Assembly (NCBI RefSeq): GCF_001662075.1 | Contig: NZ_LYPL01000022.1 | Location: 16,242-80,241, forward strand | DNA: 64,000 nucleotides | Direction: 5' to 3' | Source: Rhizobium bangladeshense | GTDB taxonomy: Bacteria; Pseudomonadota; Alphaproteobacteria; Rhizobiales; Rhizobiaceae | Program-made: the position numbers and the translations under genes | Part shown: positions 53,150-62,714 of the stretch, in pieces | Layout of the letters: every line of letters starts with the position of its first letter | Numbering within the stretch: position 1 is the stretch's first letter | Notes under the pieces: generated by a model | What the model was told of the DNA's origin: nothing | Databases searched by the model: none | What the model saw: only the letters and a program-made list of their open reading frames with translations

Positions 53150-54562
53150 ATGGACATGCGTCCTGATCCCTTCGTTCCACCGGCACCGCTGCCGCGTACC
53201 GTGCCGCCGAGCCGGCTTGAGATCATCCGCATCATCCTGCGCAATCCGCTCGAACTGTGGGGCGAGCCGTCCTACACGCTGCCCTGGATCAGGACGAGTT
53301 TCTTCGGTCAGCACACGCTGATCGTCAACGATCCCGGCCTGATCAAGCATGTGCTGGTCGACAACGCAGCGAATTATCGCATGTCGGACATTCGCCAGCT
53401 GGTGCTGCGGCCGATCCTGCGGGATGGCCTGTTGACGGCGGAAGGCCAGGTCTGGAAGCGGTCGCGAAAGGCGGTCGCGCCCGTCTTCACGCCGCGCCAT
53501 GCCAAAGGTTTCGCCGGCCAGATGTTGCGGCAATCCGAAGAATACGTCCGCAAATACGAGGGCGACGGTCCGGCCGGTCAGATCTTCGACATCGCCGCCG
53601 ACATGACCGATCTCACCTTTGCGATTCTTGCCGAAACGCTTTTCTCCGGCGAAATCGTGTCCTCCAGCGGCCATTTTGCCGACGACGTCAACGAACTTCT
53701 CCACCGCATGGGCCGCGTCGATCCGATGGACCTGCTGCGCGCCCCCTCCTGGGTGCCGCGGCTCACCCGCATTGGCGGCCAGAAAGTGCTGGAGAAATTC
53801 AGGGCGATCGTGCGCGATACCATGGACTTGCGGCTTGCCAAGATGAAGGCTGACCGCGCCGCCGCGCCGGACGATTTTCTGACGCTACTTCTCGAACAGG
53901 CCGGTCCCGACGGCCTGACCAAGGAGGAAATCGAGGACAATATCCTGACCTTCATCGGCGCTGGCCACGAGACGACCGCGCGGGCGCTGGCATGGACGCT
54001 TTATTGCGTCGCAAACAGCCCGCATATTCGTGAAGCAATGGAGGCGGAGATCGATACTGTTCTGGCAAGCGACGCCGAGCCGGTCGAATGGCTGGATCTC
54101 ATGCCGGTGACGCGGGCAGCGTTCGAGGAGGCGCTCAGGCTTTATCCGCCCGCACCCTCCATCAATCGCGCCGCGATCGCCGATGACGTCTGGACCAATG
54201 CGAAGGGCGAAAAGGTCGAGATCCCGGCCGACATCACCGTGCTCATCATGCCCTGGACGCTGCATCGTCACGAACTCTATTGGGACAGGCCGCGCGCCTA
54301 TATGCCGGAGCGCTTCTTTCCTGAAAATCGCGGCAGCATCGGCCGTTTCCAGTTCCTGCCGTTCGGCGCCGGCCCGCGCGTCTGCATCGGCGCGACTTTC
54401 GCGTTGCAGGAGGCGGTGATCGCGCTTGCCGTCATGATGCACCGCTTTCGCTTCGACCAGACGGAAGCGACCAACCCCTGGCCGGTGCAGAAGCTGACGA
54501 CGCAGCCGCAGGACGGACTGCCGATGCGGGTGACGTCACGCATAATTTCCCGTGCGGCATAA
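53150..54562 (+). CDS. Cytochrome P450
   Basis: This is a soluble bacterial P450 monooxygenase of 470 residues. The haem-cysteine loop is FGAGPRVCIG with C412. The I-helix oxygen-binding motif is AGHETT, the ExxR is EALR, and PERFFPENR precedes the haem loop. No redox partner gene (ferredoxin, ferredoxin reductase) is adjacent, so electrons must come from elsewhere. The substrate cannot be read from sequence. The ATG at 53150 has a GAAAGG site; upstream in-frame starts lie inside the DUF1402 gene. Confidence 0.93.
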   Translation: MDMRPDPFVPPAPLPRTVPPSRLEIIRIILRNPLELWGEPSYTLPWIRTSFFGQHTLIVNDPGLIKHVLVDNAANYRMSDIRQLVLRPILRDGLLTAEGQVWKRSRKAVAPVFTPRHAKGFAGQMLRQSEEYVRKYEGDGPAGQIFDIAADMTDLTFAILAETLFSGEIVSSSGHFADDVNELLHRMGRVDPMDLLRAPSWVPRLTRIGGQKVLEKFRAIVRDTMDLRLAKMKADRAAAPDDFLTLLLEQAGPDGLTKEEIEDNILTFIGAGHETTARALAWTLYCVANSPHIREAMEAEIDTVLASDAEPVEWLDLMPVTRAAFEEALRLYPPAPSINRAAIADDVWTNAKGEKVEIPADITVLIMPWTLHRHELYWDRPRAYMPERFFPENRGSIGRFQFLPFGAGPRVCIGATFALQEAVIALAVMMHRFRFDQTEATNPWPVQKLTTQPQDGLPMRVTSRIISRAA

Positions 54563-54647
54563 ATCTTTCGAATTATTGCGGAATTGACTGTGAATGAAAG
54601 CCGGGCAAAGTGGCAGCATTCAAAGTCGTTGCCAGGGAGAATATCGC

Positions 54648-56819
54648 ATGAGCCGCGTTGATAAGAACGGTCTTGCCGTCGAAGCCGTCCTTCATGATTT
54701 CCTCGTCCAGGAGGTTCTGCCCGGTCTGGCGATCGACGCGGACAAGTTCTTTGCCGATTTTTCGGCGATCGTCCATGATCTCGCCCCCAGGAATCGGGCG
54801 CTGTTGAAGAAGCGCGACGAACTGCAGCTCAAGATCGACGACTGGTATCGCCAGCACGGCGCTCCGACCGATATGGATGATTACCAGTCCTTCCTGCGCG
54901 CAATCGGCTATCTCCTGCCCGAGGGGTCGGACTTCCAGGTTTCGACCCAGAATGTCGATCCCGAGATCGCTTCGATCGCCGGTCCGCAGCTCGTCGTTCC
55001 CGTCATGAACGCGCGTTATGCCCTCAACGCCGCCAATGCCCGCTGGGGTTCGCTCTATGATGCGCTCTATGGCACGGATGCCATTCCCGAGAGCGATGGT
55101 GCCGAAAAGGGCAGGGGATACAACCCGAAGCGCGGCGAGAAGGTCATCGCCTGGGTGCGCGATTTTCTCGATGCATCGGTGCCGCTGGAGGACAGCCACT
55201 GGAAGGATGTCGCAAGCTTCGCCGTCAGGGATGGAGCGCTCATCATCCGGTCGACCGATGGTGAGCAGACAGTGCTGACGGATGGCAGCCGTTTTGCCGG
55301 CTATCGCGGCGATGCCGCCACTCCGACGCATCTTCTCCTGAAGAACAACGGCATCCATATCGAGATCGTCATCGATGCGGCAACGGCGATCGGTAGGACT
55401 GATCCGGCCCATATTTCCGATGTCTGGTTGGAATCGGCGATCACCACGATCATGGACTGCGAGGATTCGATTGCCGCCGTTGACGCCGAGGACAAGGTTG
55501 TCGTCTACCGCAACTGGCTCGGCCTGATGAAGGGCGATCTGCAGGAAGAGGTCGCAAAGGGCGGCGCGAGCTTCATCCGCAAGCTCAACCCGGATCTGGA
55601 CTATACAGGTCCGGATGGCACCGCCTTCGCGCTACATCGCCGCTCGCTGATGCTGGTGCGCAATGTCGGCCACCTGATGACCAATCCTGCCATTCTCGAC
55701 CGCGATGGCAACGAAGTGCCTGAGGGCATCATGGATGCCGTCATCACCGGCCTGATCGCGCTTTACGATATCGGCCCGGCCGGGCGGAAGAAGAATTCCC
55801 GCACCGGCTCCATGTATGTGGTCAAGCCGAAAATGCATGGACCGGAAGAAGTCGCCTTCGCCGCCGAGATCTTCTCGCGGGTCGAAGATGCGCTTGGGCT
55901 GGCGCGCAACACCATCAAGATGGGCATCATGGACGAGGAGCGCCGCACCACGGTCAATCTCAAGGAATGCATCCGCGCCGCCCGCGAGCGTGTCGTCTTC
56001 ATCAATACCGGCTTCCTGGATCGCACCGGCGACGAGATCCACACGTCGATGGAAGCCGGGCCGATGATTCGCAAGGGTGACATGCGTCAGGCCGCATGGA
56101 TATCGGCCTATGAGAACTGGAATGTCGACATCGGCCTCGAATGCGGCCTCTCCGGCCATGCGCAGATCGGCAAGGGCATGTGGGCGATGCCGGATCTGAT
56201 GGCGGCGATGCTGGAGCAGAAGATCGCCCATCCCAAGGCCGGCGCCAACACCGCCTGGGTCCCGTCGCCGACGGCTGCAACCCTGCATGCCACCCATTAT
56301 CATCGTGTCAATGTCGCCAAGGTTCAGCAGGGACTGAAGGACCGCGCACGCGCCAAACTTTCGGATATTCTCTCGGTGCCGGTCGCGGTGCGGCCGAACT
56401 GGTCTCAGGAGGAAATCCAGCGCGAACTCGACAACAATGCCCAGGGCATCCTCGGCTACGTCGTGCGCTGGGTCGATCAGGGCGTCGGTTGCTCGAAGGT
56501 GCCCGACATCAACAATGTCGGCCTGATGGAGGATCGCGCCACTTTGCGCATTTCGGCCCAGCACATGGCGAACTGGCTGCATCACAAGGTGGTCAGCGAA
56601 GCTCAGATCGTCGAAACGATGAAGCGCATGGCCGCCGTCGTCGACCGGCAGAACGAGCAGGACCCGGCCTATCAGCCGATGGCCGGTAATTTCGATGGAT
56701 CGATCGCTTTCCAGGCAGCCCTCGACCTCGTGTTGAAGGGCAGGGAGCAGCCGAACGGCTATACCGAGCCGGTGCTCCACCGCCGCCGCCTCGAGCTGAA
56801 GGCGAAGCAGGCCGGTTGA
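54648..56819 (+). CDS. glcB: Malate synthase G
   Basis: Malate synthase G condenses glyoxylate with acetyl-CoA to malate, used in glycolate and acetate metabolism. The 723-residue length is right for isoform G. Visible motifs are STQNVDPEIASIAGPQLVVP, the MDCEDSIAAVD active-site region, MKMHGPEEVAF-like VKPKMHGPEE and GIMDEERRTT. The ATG at 54648 matches the family start. Isocitrate lyase is not in the window. A strong terminator follows. Confidence 0.97.
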   Translation: MSRVDKNGLAVEAVLHDFLVQEVLPGLAIDADKFFADFSAIVHDLAPRNRALLKKRDELQLKIDDWYRQHGAPTDMDDYQSFLRAIGYLLPEGSDFQVSTQNVDPEIASIAGPQLVVPVMNARYALNAANARWGSLYDALYGTDAIPESDGAEKGRGYNPKRGEKVIAWVRDFLDASVPLEDSHWKDVASFAVRDGALIIRSTDGEQTVLTDGSRFAGYRGDAATPTHLLLKNNGIHIEIVIDAATAIGRTDPAHISDVWLESAITTIMDCEDSIAAVDAEDKVVVYRNWLGLMKGDLQEEVAKGGASFIRKLNPDLDYTGPDGTAFALHRRSLMLVRNVGHLMTNPAILDRDGNEVPEGIMDAVITGLIALYDIGPAGRKKNSRTGSMYVVKPKMHGPEEVAFAAEIFSRVEDALGLARNTIKMGIMDEERRTTVNLKECIRAARERVVFINTGFLDRTGDEIHTSMEAGPMIRKGDMRQAAWISAYENWNVDIGLECGLSGHAQIGKGMWAMPDLMAAMLEQKIAHPKAGANTAWVPSPTAATLHATHYHRVNVAKVQQGLKDRARAKLSDILSVPVAVRPNWSQEEIQRELDNNAQGILGYVVRWVDQGVGCSKVPDINNVGLMEDRATLRISAQHMANWLHHKVVSEAQIVETMKRMAAVVDRQNEQDPAYQPMAGNFDGSIAFQAALDLVLKGREQPNGYTEPVLHRRRLELKAKQAG

Positions 56820-56839
56820 GCGCATAGTCGAGAATAAGA

Positions 56840-56874
56840 AAGGCCGCCGGAACGACAGCCCGGCGGCCTTCTTT
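56840..56874. terminator. Bidirectional terminator, glcB / L,D-transpeptidase
   Basis: An 11-bp perfect stem (AAGGCCGCCGG with CCGGCGGCCTT, loop 9) lies between converging genes, followed on the plus strand by CTTT and on the minus strand by TCTTATTC. Confidence 0.85.
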
Positions 56875-56895
56875 ATACCGAATTCGGTCTCTACC

Positions 56896-57579
56896 TTACT
56901 GGATGACGATGACCTTGGACGTGCCCTTGCCGGGGCGGACGCGGCTGTAGAGGTCGATGACGTCTTGGTTCATCAGGCGAATGCAGCCCGAGGAAGCGGC
57001 AGTGCCGATCGAAGCCCATTCCGGCGTGCCGTGCAGGCGGAACAGCGTGTCCTTGCCGTCCTCGTTGAAGAGATACATGGCGCGCGCGCCGAGTGGGTTG
57101 GTGAGGCCGGGTCCCATGCCGTCTTCGACATATTTGGCGACGTCAGGGCGGCGTTCAGCCATTTCCTTCGGCGGGTGCCAGGTCGGCCATTCCTGCTTCC
57201 AGGCGACGTAGGCGGTGCCGGCCCATGCAAAGCCCTGCTTGCCGACGCCGATGCCGTAACGCATCGCCTTGCCGTTGGGCAGGATGTAATAGAGGAAGCG
57301 CTCGCGCGTGTTGACGATGATGGTTCCCGGACGCTCGGTTGTCTGGTAGCTGACGACCTGGCGGCGGAACTGCGGCTTGACCCTGTCGATCGGGATCGCC
57401 GGCAGCGAGTATCCGGCATCCTTCGTCAAGCCATAGGCGTCATTGAAGATTTGAGCCGTCTGGACTGTCGGGCCTGCGCCCTTGTCGTTGATGGAGGCGC
57501 TGTCTGAGGTCGTGGAGCAACCGGCCAGAACGAGCGTCGCCAGCAGGCCAAATACAGGGAATGCATTGCGGAAGCGCAT
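56896..57579 (-). CDS. L,D-transpeptidase lipoprotein (YkuD family)
   Basis: L,D-transpeptidases make 3-3 peptidoglycan crosslinks or attach outer-membrane proteins to peptidoglycan. The 227-residue protein has a lipoprotein signal with lipobox LAGC (C21). The YkuD domain (about 90-225) has catalytic motifs LHGTPEW and SSGCIRLMN with the nucleophile cysteine near 199. The ATG at 57579 is used; upstream in-frame codons are not signal-like. Rhizobiales rely strongly on 3-3 crosslinks for polar growth, which suits the several such enzymes they encode. Confidence 0.92.
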   Translation of the reverse strand: MRFRNAFPVFGLLATLVLAGCSTTSDSASINDKGAGPTVQTAQIFNDAYGLTKDAGYSLPAIPIDRVKPQFRRQVVSYQTTERPGTIIVNTRERFLYYILPNGKAMRYGIGVGKQGFAWAGTAYVAWKQEWPTWHPPKEMAERRPDVAKYVEDGMGPGLTNPLGARAMYLFNEDGKDTLFRLHGTPEWASIGTAASSGCIRLMNQDVIDLYSRVRPGKGTSKVIVIQ

Positions 57580-57759
57580 GAATGACTCTTGAAGTTTTGC
57601 GGCAAGGAGAAACGGTCTTTCGACCATCGTTGATTATGGTTTATTTTCGATTAACTTGCGCTTTGCAAGGCTGCTGCGGCGCGGCGAAATGGTCCGCCGC
57701 GCAAATTAAAAGCGCATGGTTTTTTTGCAACAACCTGCCCAGCCCCACGATGGTTATCC

Positions 57760-58254
57760 ATGACGATTTTGAGCGTTTACAATAACAATCCGTTAATCGA
57801 TGGTCGGCAATCGGACAGGGCCATGATGGTGCGGAGGGGCACGCAGATATTGCTGCATGAAATGCGACACGCGGTGCTGCCCGAACTGCCGCTGGCGAGC
57901 GGGCGTCGCGCCGATCTGATCACGCTTTCGGAAAAGGGCGAGGTCTGGATCATCGAGATCAAGACCTCGATCGAAGATTTCCGGGTCGATCGCAAATGGC
58001 CGGAATACAGGCTGCATTGCGACCGCCTGTTCTTTGCCACGCACCAGGACGTGCCGCTCGACATCTTTCCCGAGGAGTGCGGGCTCTTCCTCTCGGATGG
58101 CTATGGCGCCCACATGATTCGCGAGGCCCCGGAACATCGTATGGCGCCCGCCACCCGCAAATCCGTCACACTCAATTTCTCGCGTGCCGCTGCGCAAAGG
58201 CTGATGATGGCCGAATGGGCGAACGGAAAACCGTTCACGGTGGACGACGTCTGA
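57760..58254 (+). CDS. mmcB: MmcB family DNA repair protein
   Basis: MmcB was named in Caulobacter as a mitomycin-C-inducible DNA-damage protein outside the LexA regulon. The 164-residue protein has a restriction-endonuclease-like core: RRADLITLSEKGEVWIIEIK, with the aspartate and the ExK pair of that fold, near residues 49-69. It is divergent from the L,D-transpeptidase gene with a 180-base spacer and converges on actR with an 11-base gap. Nuclease activity is inferred. Confidence 0.85.
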   Translation: MTILSVYNNNPLIDGRQSDRAMMVRRGTQILLHEMRHAVLPELPLASGRRADLITLSEKGEVWIIEIKTSIEDFRVDRKWPEYRLHCDRLFFATHQDVPLDIFPEECGLFLSDGYGAHMIREAPEHRMAPATRKSVTLNFSRAAAQRLMMAEWANGKPFTVDDV

Positions 58255-58265
58255 GGGATGCCTCC

Positions 58266-58844
58266 CTATTTCGGCGCGCGTTTGGCGAGAATACGCTGCA
58301 GCGTGCGCCGGTGCATATTGAGCCGGCGCGCCGTTTCCGACACGTTGCGCTCGCACATTTCATAAACCCGCTGAATGTGTTCCCAGCGCACGCGGTCGGC
58401 CGACATCGGATTTTCGGGGAGTTCGGCCTTTTCGCCCGCCCGCTGCGTCAGCGCCGAAAAGACGTCGTCGGCATCTGCGGGTTTTGCCAGGTAGTCGACG
58501 GCTCCGAGTTTCACGGCCGTCACCGCCGTCGCAATATTGCCGTAGCCGGTGAGCACGATGATTCGCGTGTCGTCGCGCCGCTGGCGGATCGCTTCGATGA
58601 CGTCGAGCCCATTGCCGTCGCCGAGCCGGAGGTCGACCACTGCATATTTCGGCGGCCTGCCTTTCGATTTCGCAACGCCTTCCGCCACGGACTCAGCAGT
58701 TTCCACCTGAAAGCCACGCGTCTCCATCGCCCGTGCGAGACGGCGCAGGAACGGCCCGTCGTCGTCGACGATCAGCAAGCTGGCGTCGGGCCCGATATGG
58801 TCTTCATCCGGCGCGGCCAAATTTCCATGATTCTGTTCTGTCAT
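58266..58844 (-). CDS. actR: Redox response regulator ActR (RegA/PrrA family)
   Basis: ActR is the DNA-binding partner of ActS and in rhizobia controls acid tolerance, carbon and nitrogen metabolism and microaerobic functions. The 192-residue protein has a receiver domain (phospho-acceptor D71 in VVDLRLGDGNG). A Fis-type HTH follows at the C-terminus (NVSETARRLNMHRRTLQRIL), nearly identical across the RegA family. It lies 70 bases downstream of actS. Confidence 0.95.
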   Translation of the reverse strand: MTEQNHGNLAAPDEDHIGPDASLLIVDDDGPFLRRLARAMETRGFQVETAESVAEGVAKSKGRPPKYAVVDLRLGDGNGLDVIEAIRQRRDDTRIIVLTGYGNIATAVTAVKLGAVDYLAKPADADDVFSALTQRAGEKAELPENPMSADRVRWEHIQRVYEMCERNVSETARRLNMHRRTLQRILAKRAPK

Positions 58845-58914
58845 CGTCTCAGGTCCCGGCGCTTGAACGCCCGATCTTGGTCAATCGTTTTTCATTCTAC
58901 TTATGCCGATAAAG

Positions 58915-60225
58915 TCATTTTGTCGAATTTGCGTCGAGCAGCATTCGCGGCCATTCGATGCGGATGCGCGCGCCGGCTCTCTCCGGCTCGCGGTTCTCGA
59001 AAATCAGCGATGCGCCGGAGCGCTCCAGCAGCGTCTTGGCGATGAAAAGTCCAAGCCCGAGGCCTCCGGCGGTGTCTTCCTTCTGCCGCCGGGTCACATA
59101 GGGCTCGCCGATCCGGGTCAGGATGTCGGGTGAATAACCGTTGCCGTCGTCCTCGATGACGATCAGCACCTTGTCGTGATCGTGCTCGATGGTGATCGTC
59201 ACTTTCTCCCTGGCATAGTCGACGGCATTCTCAATGAGGTTGCCGAGTCCGTACATGATCCCGGCATTGCGATCGGTGACCGGCTCGCTCTTGCGCGGGC
59301 TTTTTTCGATCAGCTCGAGCGCGATGCCGAATTCCCGGTGCGGCGCAACGATCTCCTCGATCATCGAGGACAGCGGCAGCCGGCGCATATGCGCCTCGTC
59401 TTCCGAAGACAGCGTCGTCAGCCGCCGCAGAATGTCACGGCAGCGTTCGCTCTGGCTGCGCAGCAGCATGACGTCTTCGCGGAAACGATCGTCGTCCTTC
59501 AGTTCCCGCTCCATTTCCTTGGCCACGACGCTGATCGTCGCAAGCGGCGTGCCGAGTTCGTGGGCGGCGGCCGCCGCCAGCCCGTCGAGCTGTGAAAGGT
59601 GTTTTTCCCGCTGCAGAACCAGTTCGGTCGCGGCCAGCGCATCGGCAAGCTGGCTCGCTTCCATCGAGACGCGGTAGGCGTAGAAAGCGGCAAACGCCAT
59701 TGTCGAGGCGATCGAGCACCAGACGCCAAACTGCATGACATTGTGCACGTTGATCTCGGCCCCGTCGAACCACGGCAGCGGAAAGGGCGAAAAGGCAAGC
59801 ACCGTGATGCAGACCATTGCAATGCCGATCAGCGCGGTGCTGTAGCGGATCGGCTGCGAGGCAAAGGAGATGATAACAGGCACGCAGACGAGGGCTGCGA
59901 AGGGATTGGCAAGACCGCCGGTGATGAAGAGCAGCGCGCAGAGCTGCAAAAGATCGAAGCCGAGCAGCGCAAAGGCGGCTGGCGGTTCCAGCCGGCGCGT
60001 TGGCGGGTAGCGGATCGTCAGATAGAAATTCACCCAGGCAAGAGCGGCAATCAGCGAAGAGCTGGCGATCAGCGGCAAGGGAAATTTCAGCCAGAAGGCA
60101 ACGATGAAAACGGTCAGCGCCTGCCCGCCGACGGCAAGCCAGCGCAGCCGCACCAGCGTCTGCAGGCGCAGCCTGCGGCTGCTGTGCCGATCCTCCATCG
60201 TATGGCTTTCCGCCTTGTCGATCAT
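58915..60225 (-). CDS. actS: Redox sensor histidine kinase ActS (RegB/PrrB family)
   Basis: ActS senses redox state through its membrane domain. The 436-residue protein has about six membrane helices (within 25-190), the quinone-site heptapeptide GGLANPF and the H-box AAAAHELGTPLATI with H222. The redox-active cysteine position C262 in SERCRDIL matches RegB Cys265. I prefer the ATG at 60225, with AAGGAG nine bases upstream. An ATG at 60252 overlaps the hrpB stop but lacks a ribosome site. Confidence 0.95.
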   Translation of the reverse strand: MIDKAESHTMEDRHSSRRLRLQTLVRLRWLAVGGQALTVFIVAFWLKFPLPLIASSSLIAALAWVNFYLTIRYPPTRRLEPPAAFALLGFDLLQLCALLFITGGLANPFAALVCVPVIISFASQPIRYSTALIGIAMVCITVLAFSPFPLPWFDGAEINVHNVMQFGVWCSIASTMAFAAFYAYRVSMEASQLADALAATELVLQREKHLSQLDGLAAAAAHELGTPLATISVVAKEMERELKDDDRFREDVMLLRSQSERCRDILRRLTTLSSEDEAHMRRLPLSSMIEEIVAPHREFGIALELIEKSPRKSEPVTDRNAGIMYGLGNLIENAVDYAREKVTITIEHDHDKVLIVIEDDGNGYSPDILTRIGEPYVTRRQKEDTAGGLGLGLFIAKTLLERSGASLIFENREPERAGARIRIEWPRMLLDANSTK

Positions 60226-60248
60226 TCCGAGGGGCTCCTTGGGTTGCC

Positions 60249-62714
60249 TCATGTACCACGCGGCTTTGCCCGTGTCGTCGGCAATGCCTCTTCCGGCCGC
60301 TCCGGCCAGGGATGGCGTGGGTAGCGCCCCCGCATCTCGGCGCGCACGTCCTTCCATGAGCCGGCCCAGAAGCCCGGCAGGTCGCGTGTCGTCTGGATCG
60401 GCCGGTGCGCCGGCGACGTCAGTTCGAGCAGCAGCGGCAGTCGGCCTCCGGCAATCGCCGGGTGCTGCTTGAGCCCGAACAGCTCCTGCACCCGGATCGT
60501 CAGCACCGGCTCCTCGCCTTCGTATTGAATCGGATGTCTGTGGCCGGTCGGCGCCTCGAAATGCGTCGGGGCAAGCCGGCCAAGATCACGCTGCAACTCG
60601 TGCGGAACCAGCGACATCAGCCCGTTGGATAGCCCGCCCGCCGATACGTCCGAGAGGCCGCGGGCCTCGCTCTGAAACGGCGCGAACCATTCGTCGAGGC
60701 GGGAAAGCAGAGCGGCGTCGCCGACATCCGGCCAAGGATCGCCGATCGTCCTGTGAAGGAACCCGATCCGCTCGCGAAGCTGAACGGCTTCCTTCGAGAA
60801 GGCAAGCTGGTCGAGCCCGAGTTCGCGCACGCCTTCCATCAACGCCTGGATCACGGCTGCTCCGGAAGGGCGCGGCAGGGGCGTTTCGTCGAAGATGATC
60901 GCGCCGAGCCGGGTGGCGCGCCGCGCCCGTATCTGCCGGCTCTGTCGATCGAAGAATATCTGGTCGTCGGTTCTGATCTCGCCGGGCAGCTCGGCTTCGA
61001 TATCGCCGCGCGTCACCTCGGCGGCCGCCAGAACCCGCGCCTGTGCCGCCCGGCCGGTGAGATCGGCGATGACAAGCATCCGGCTGCCGGCGAGCCTCTC
61101 GGTTTCCGGCAGCTCCGCTCCCCGCCCGTTGGCCATCACGAATCGCCCGCGTCCACCGCGCTGAAGCGCTATTCTGTCGGGGAAGGCGTGCAGCAGCAGC
61201 TGCCCCGCCAGCGCCGGCGCCGCTGCCTCAACCCTGTCGAGGCCGTTCGCCAGCCGCCCTGCCAGCCGCCGCGAGGCCTCGGCCCTTTCGCCGCGCTCGG
61301 CCCTGAAGCGCCGCAGCCGCTCCTCGATATCGAGGCTCGTTCCGCCGAGCCCCTGTTCGGTCAGCAGCACGGCGATTAATGCCGCATCCCGGGCATGCCC
61401 CGATTCGCCCGCCGACACGACCATCGCGGCAAGGCGTGGCGGCAGGGCGAGATCGCGCATGACCTTGCCGCGCGCGGTCAGCATTCCGTCCTTGTCGAGC
61501 GCGCCGAGCTGACCAAGCAGCGTCCGTGCTTCCTTCAGCGTGGTTTCCGGCGGCTGATCGACAAAGGCGAGCGATGCCGGGTCCTGAACGCCCCAGTGCG
61601 CGAGATCGAGCACCAGCCCGGAAAGATCGCTCGAAAGGATCTGCGGCGGCGTGAAGGCCGGCAGCGCCGCCGTCTGTCCCTGGTGCCACAGCCTGACGGC
61701 GATGCCCGGTTCCGTTCGCCCGGCGCGGCCGGCTCGCTGATCGGCCGAAGCCCGCGACACGCGCACCGTCTCGAGACGGGTGATTCCGGTCGATGCCTCG
61801 AACACCGGCAGACGCTGTAACCCGCTGTCGATGACGATCCTCACGCCATCGATGGTGATCGAGGTTTCGGCAATCGATGTCGCAAGCACGATCTTGCGCT
61901 GACCGGCGGCGGCGGGCCGGATCGCGGCGTCCTGTTCCTTCTGGCCAAGGTTGCCGTAAAGCGGCGCAATCAGCGTTTCGGGGCCGAATCGTCCCTGCAG
62001 CCGCTCTGCGGTCCGCGTGATTTCCGCCTGGCCGGGCAGGAAAGCAAGGATCGAACCGGTTTCGCTGGCGTGCGCGTCGACAATCGCCCGCGTTACGGCA
62101 TCTTCGATGCGTTCGCCGCCCGGCCGATCCTGATAACGGATATCGATGGGAAAGCTGCGTCCCAGGCTTTCGATGACAGGCGGATCTTCCAGCAGGGCGG
62201 CCACACGTTCAATGTCGAGCGTCGCCGACATTACCAGGATGCGCAGATCCTCGCGCAGGGCCGATTGAACATCGAGCGCTAGCGCCAACCCGAAATCGGC
62301 ATCGAGCGAACGCTCGTGGAATTCGTCGAAGATCACGGTCGAGACGCCGGAGAGTTCGGGATCATCGAGGACCATCCGGGCAAAGACCCCTTCCGTCACC
62401 ACCTCGATCCGTGTCGACGCCGAGATCCTGTTGTCAAGGCGCATGCGGTAGCCGACCGTGCCGCCGACCTGTTCGCCGATCAACGACGCCATCCGGCTTG
62501 CCGCCGCCCGCGCGGCCAGCCGCCGTGGTTCCAGCAGGATGATCCTGCCGTCGCCGCGCCAGGCTTGCTCGAGCAGGTAAAGCGGCACCAAGGTCGTTTT
62601 GCCGGCGCCGGGCGGCGCCGAAAGAACCGCGCGCTTGTGCTCGGCCAACGCCGCGCCGATAGCCGGGAGGACATGTGAAACCGGAAGTTCCGGCAATGAA
62701 GGACTGATCGTCAC
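60249..62714 (-). CDS. hrpB: ATP-dependent helicase HrpB
   Basis: HrpB is a DEAH-type RNA helicase-like protein of unclear role. The 821-residue protein has Walker A APPGAGKTTL, the DEFH box in IFDEFHERS, SATLDIERV and motif VI in DQRAGRAGRTEPG. The HrpB-specific C-terminal domain ends in FWAGSWKDVRAEMRGRYPRHPWPE. It overlaps the ornithine-cyclodeaminase-like gene by four bases and is followed by actS. Confidence 0.94.
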   Translation of the reverse strand: MTISPSLPELPVSHVLPAIGAALAEHKRAVLSAPPGAGKTTLVPLYLLEQAWRGDGRIILLEPRRLAARAAASRMASLIGEQVGGTVGYRMRLDNRISASTRIEVVTEGVFARMVLDDPELSGVSTVIFDEFHERSLDADFGLALALDVQSALREDLRILVMSATLDIERVAALLEDPPVIESLGRSFPIDIRYQDRPGGERIEDAVTRAIVDAHASETGSILAFLPGQAEITRTAERLQGRFGPETLIAPLYGNLGQKEQDAAIRPAAAGQRKIVLATSIAETSITIDGVRIVIDSGLQRLPVFEASTGITRLETVRVSRASADQRAGRAGRTEPGIAVRLWHQGQTAALPAFTPPQILSSDLSGLVLDLAHWGVQDPASLAFVDQPPETTLKEARTLLGQLGALDKDGMLTARGKVMRDLALPPRLAAMVVSAGESGHARDAALIAVLLTEQGLGGTSLDIEERLRRFRAERGERAEASRRLAGRLANGLDRVEAAAPALAGQLLLHAFPDRIALQRGGRGRFVMANGRGAELPETERLAGSRMLVIADLTGRAAQARVLAAAEVTRGDIEAELPGEIRTDDQIFFDRQSRQIRARRATRLGAIIFDETPLPRPSGAAVIQALMEGVRELGLDQLAFSKEAVQLRERIGFLHRTIGDPWPDVGDAALLSRLDEWFAPFQSEARGLSDVSAGGLSNGLMSLVPHELQRDLGRLAPTHFEAPTGHRHPIQYEGEEPVLTIRVQELFGLKQHPAIAGGRLPLLLELTSPAHRPIQTTRDLPGFWAGSWKDVRAEMRGRYPRHPWPERPEEALPTTRAKPRGT

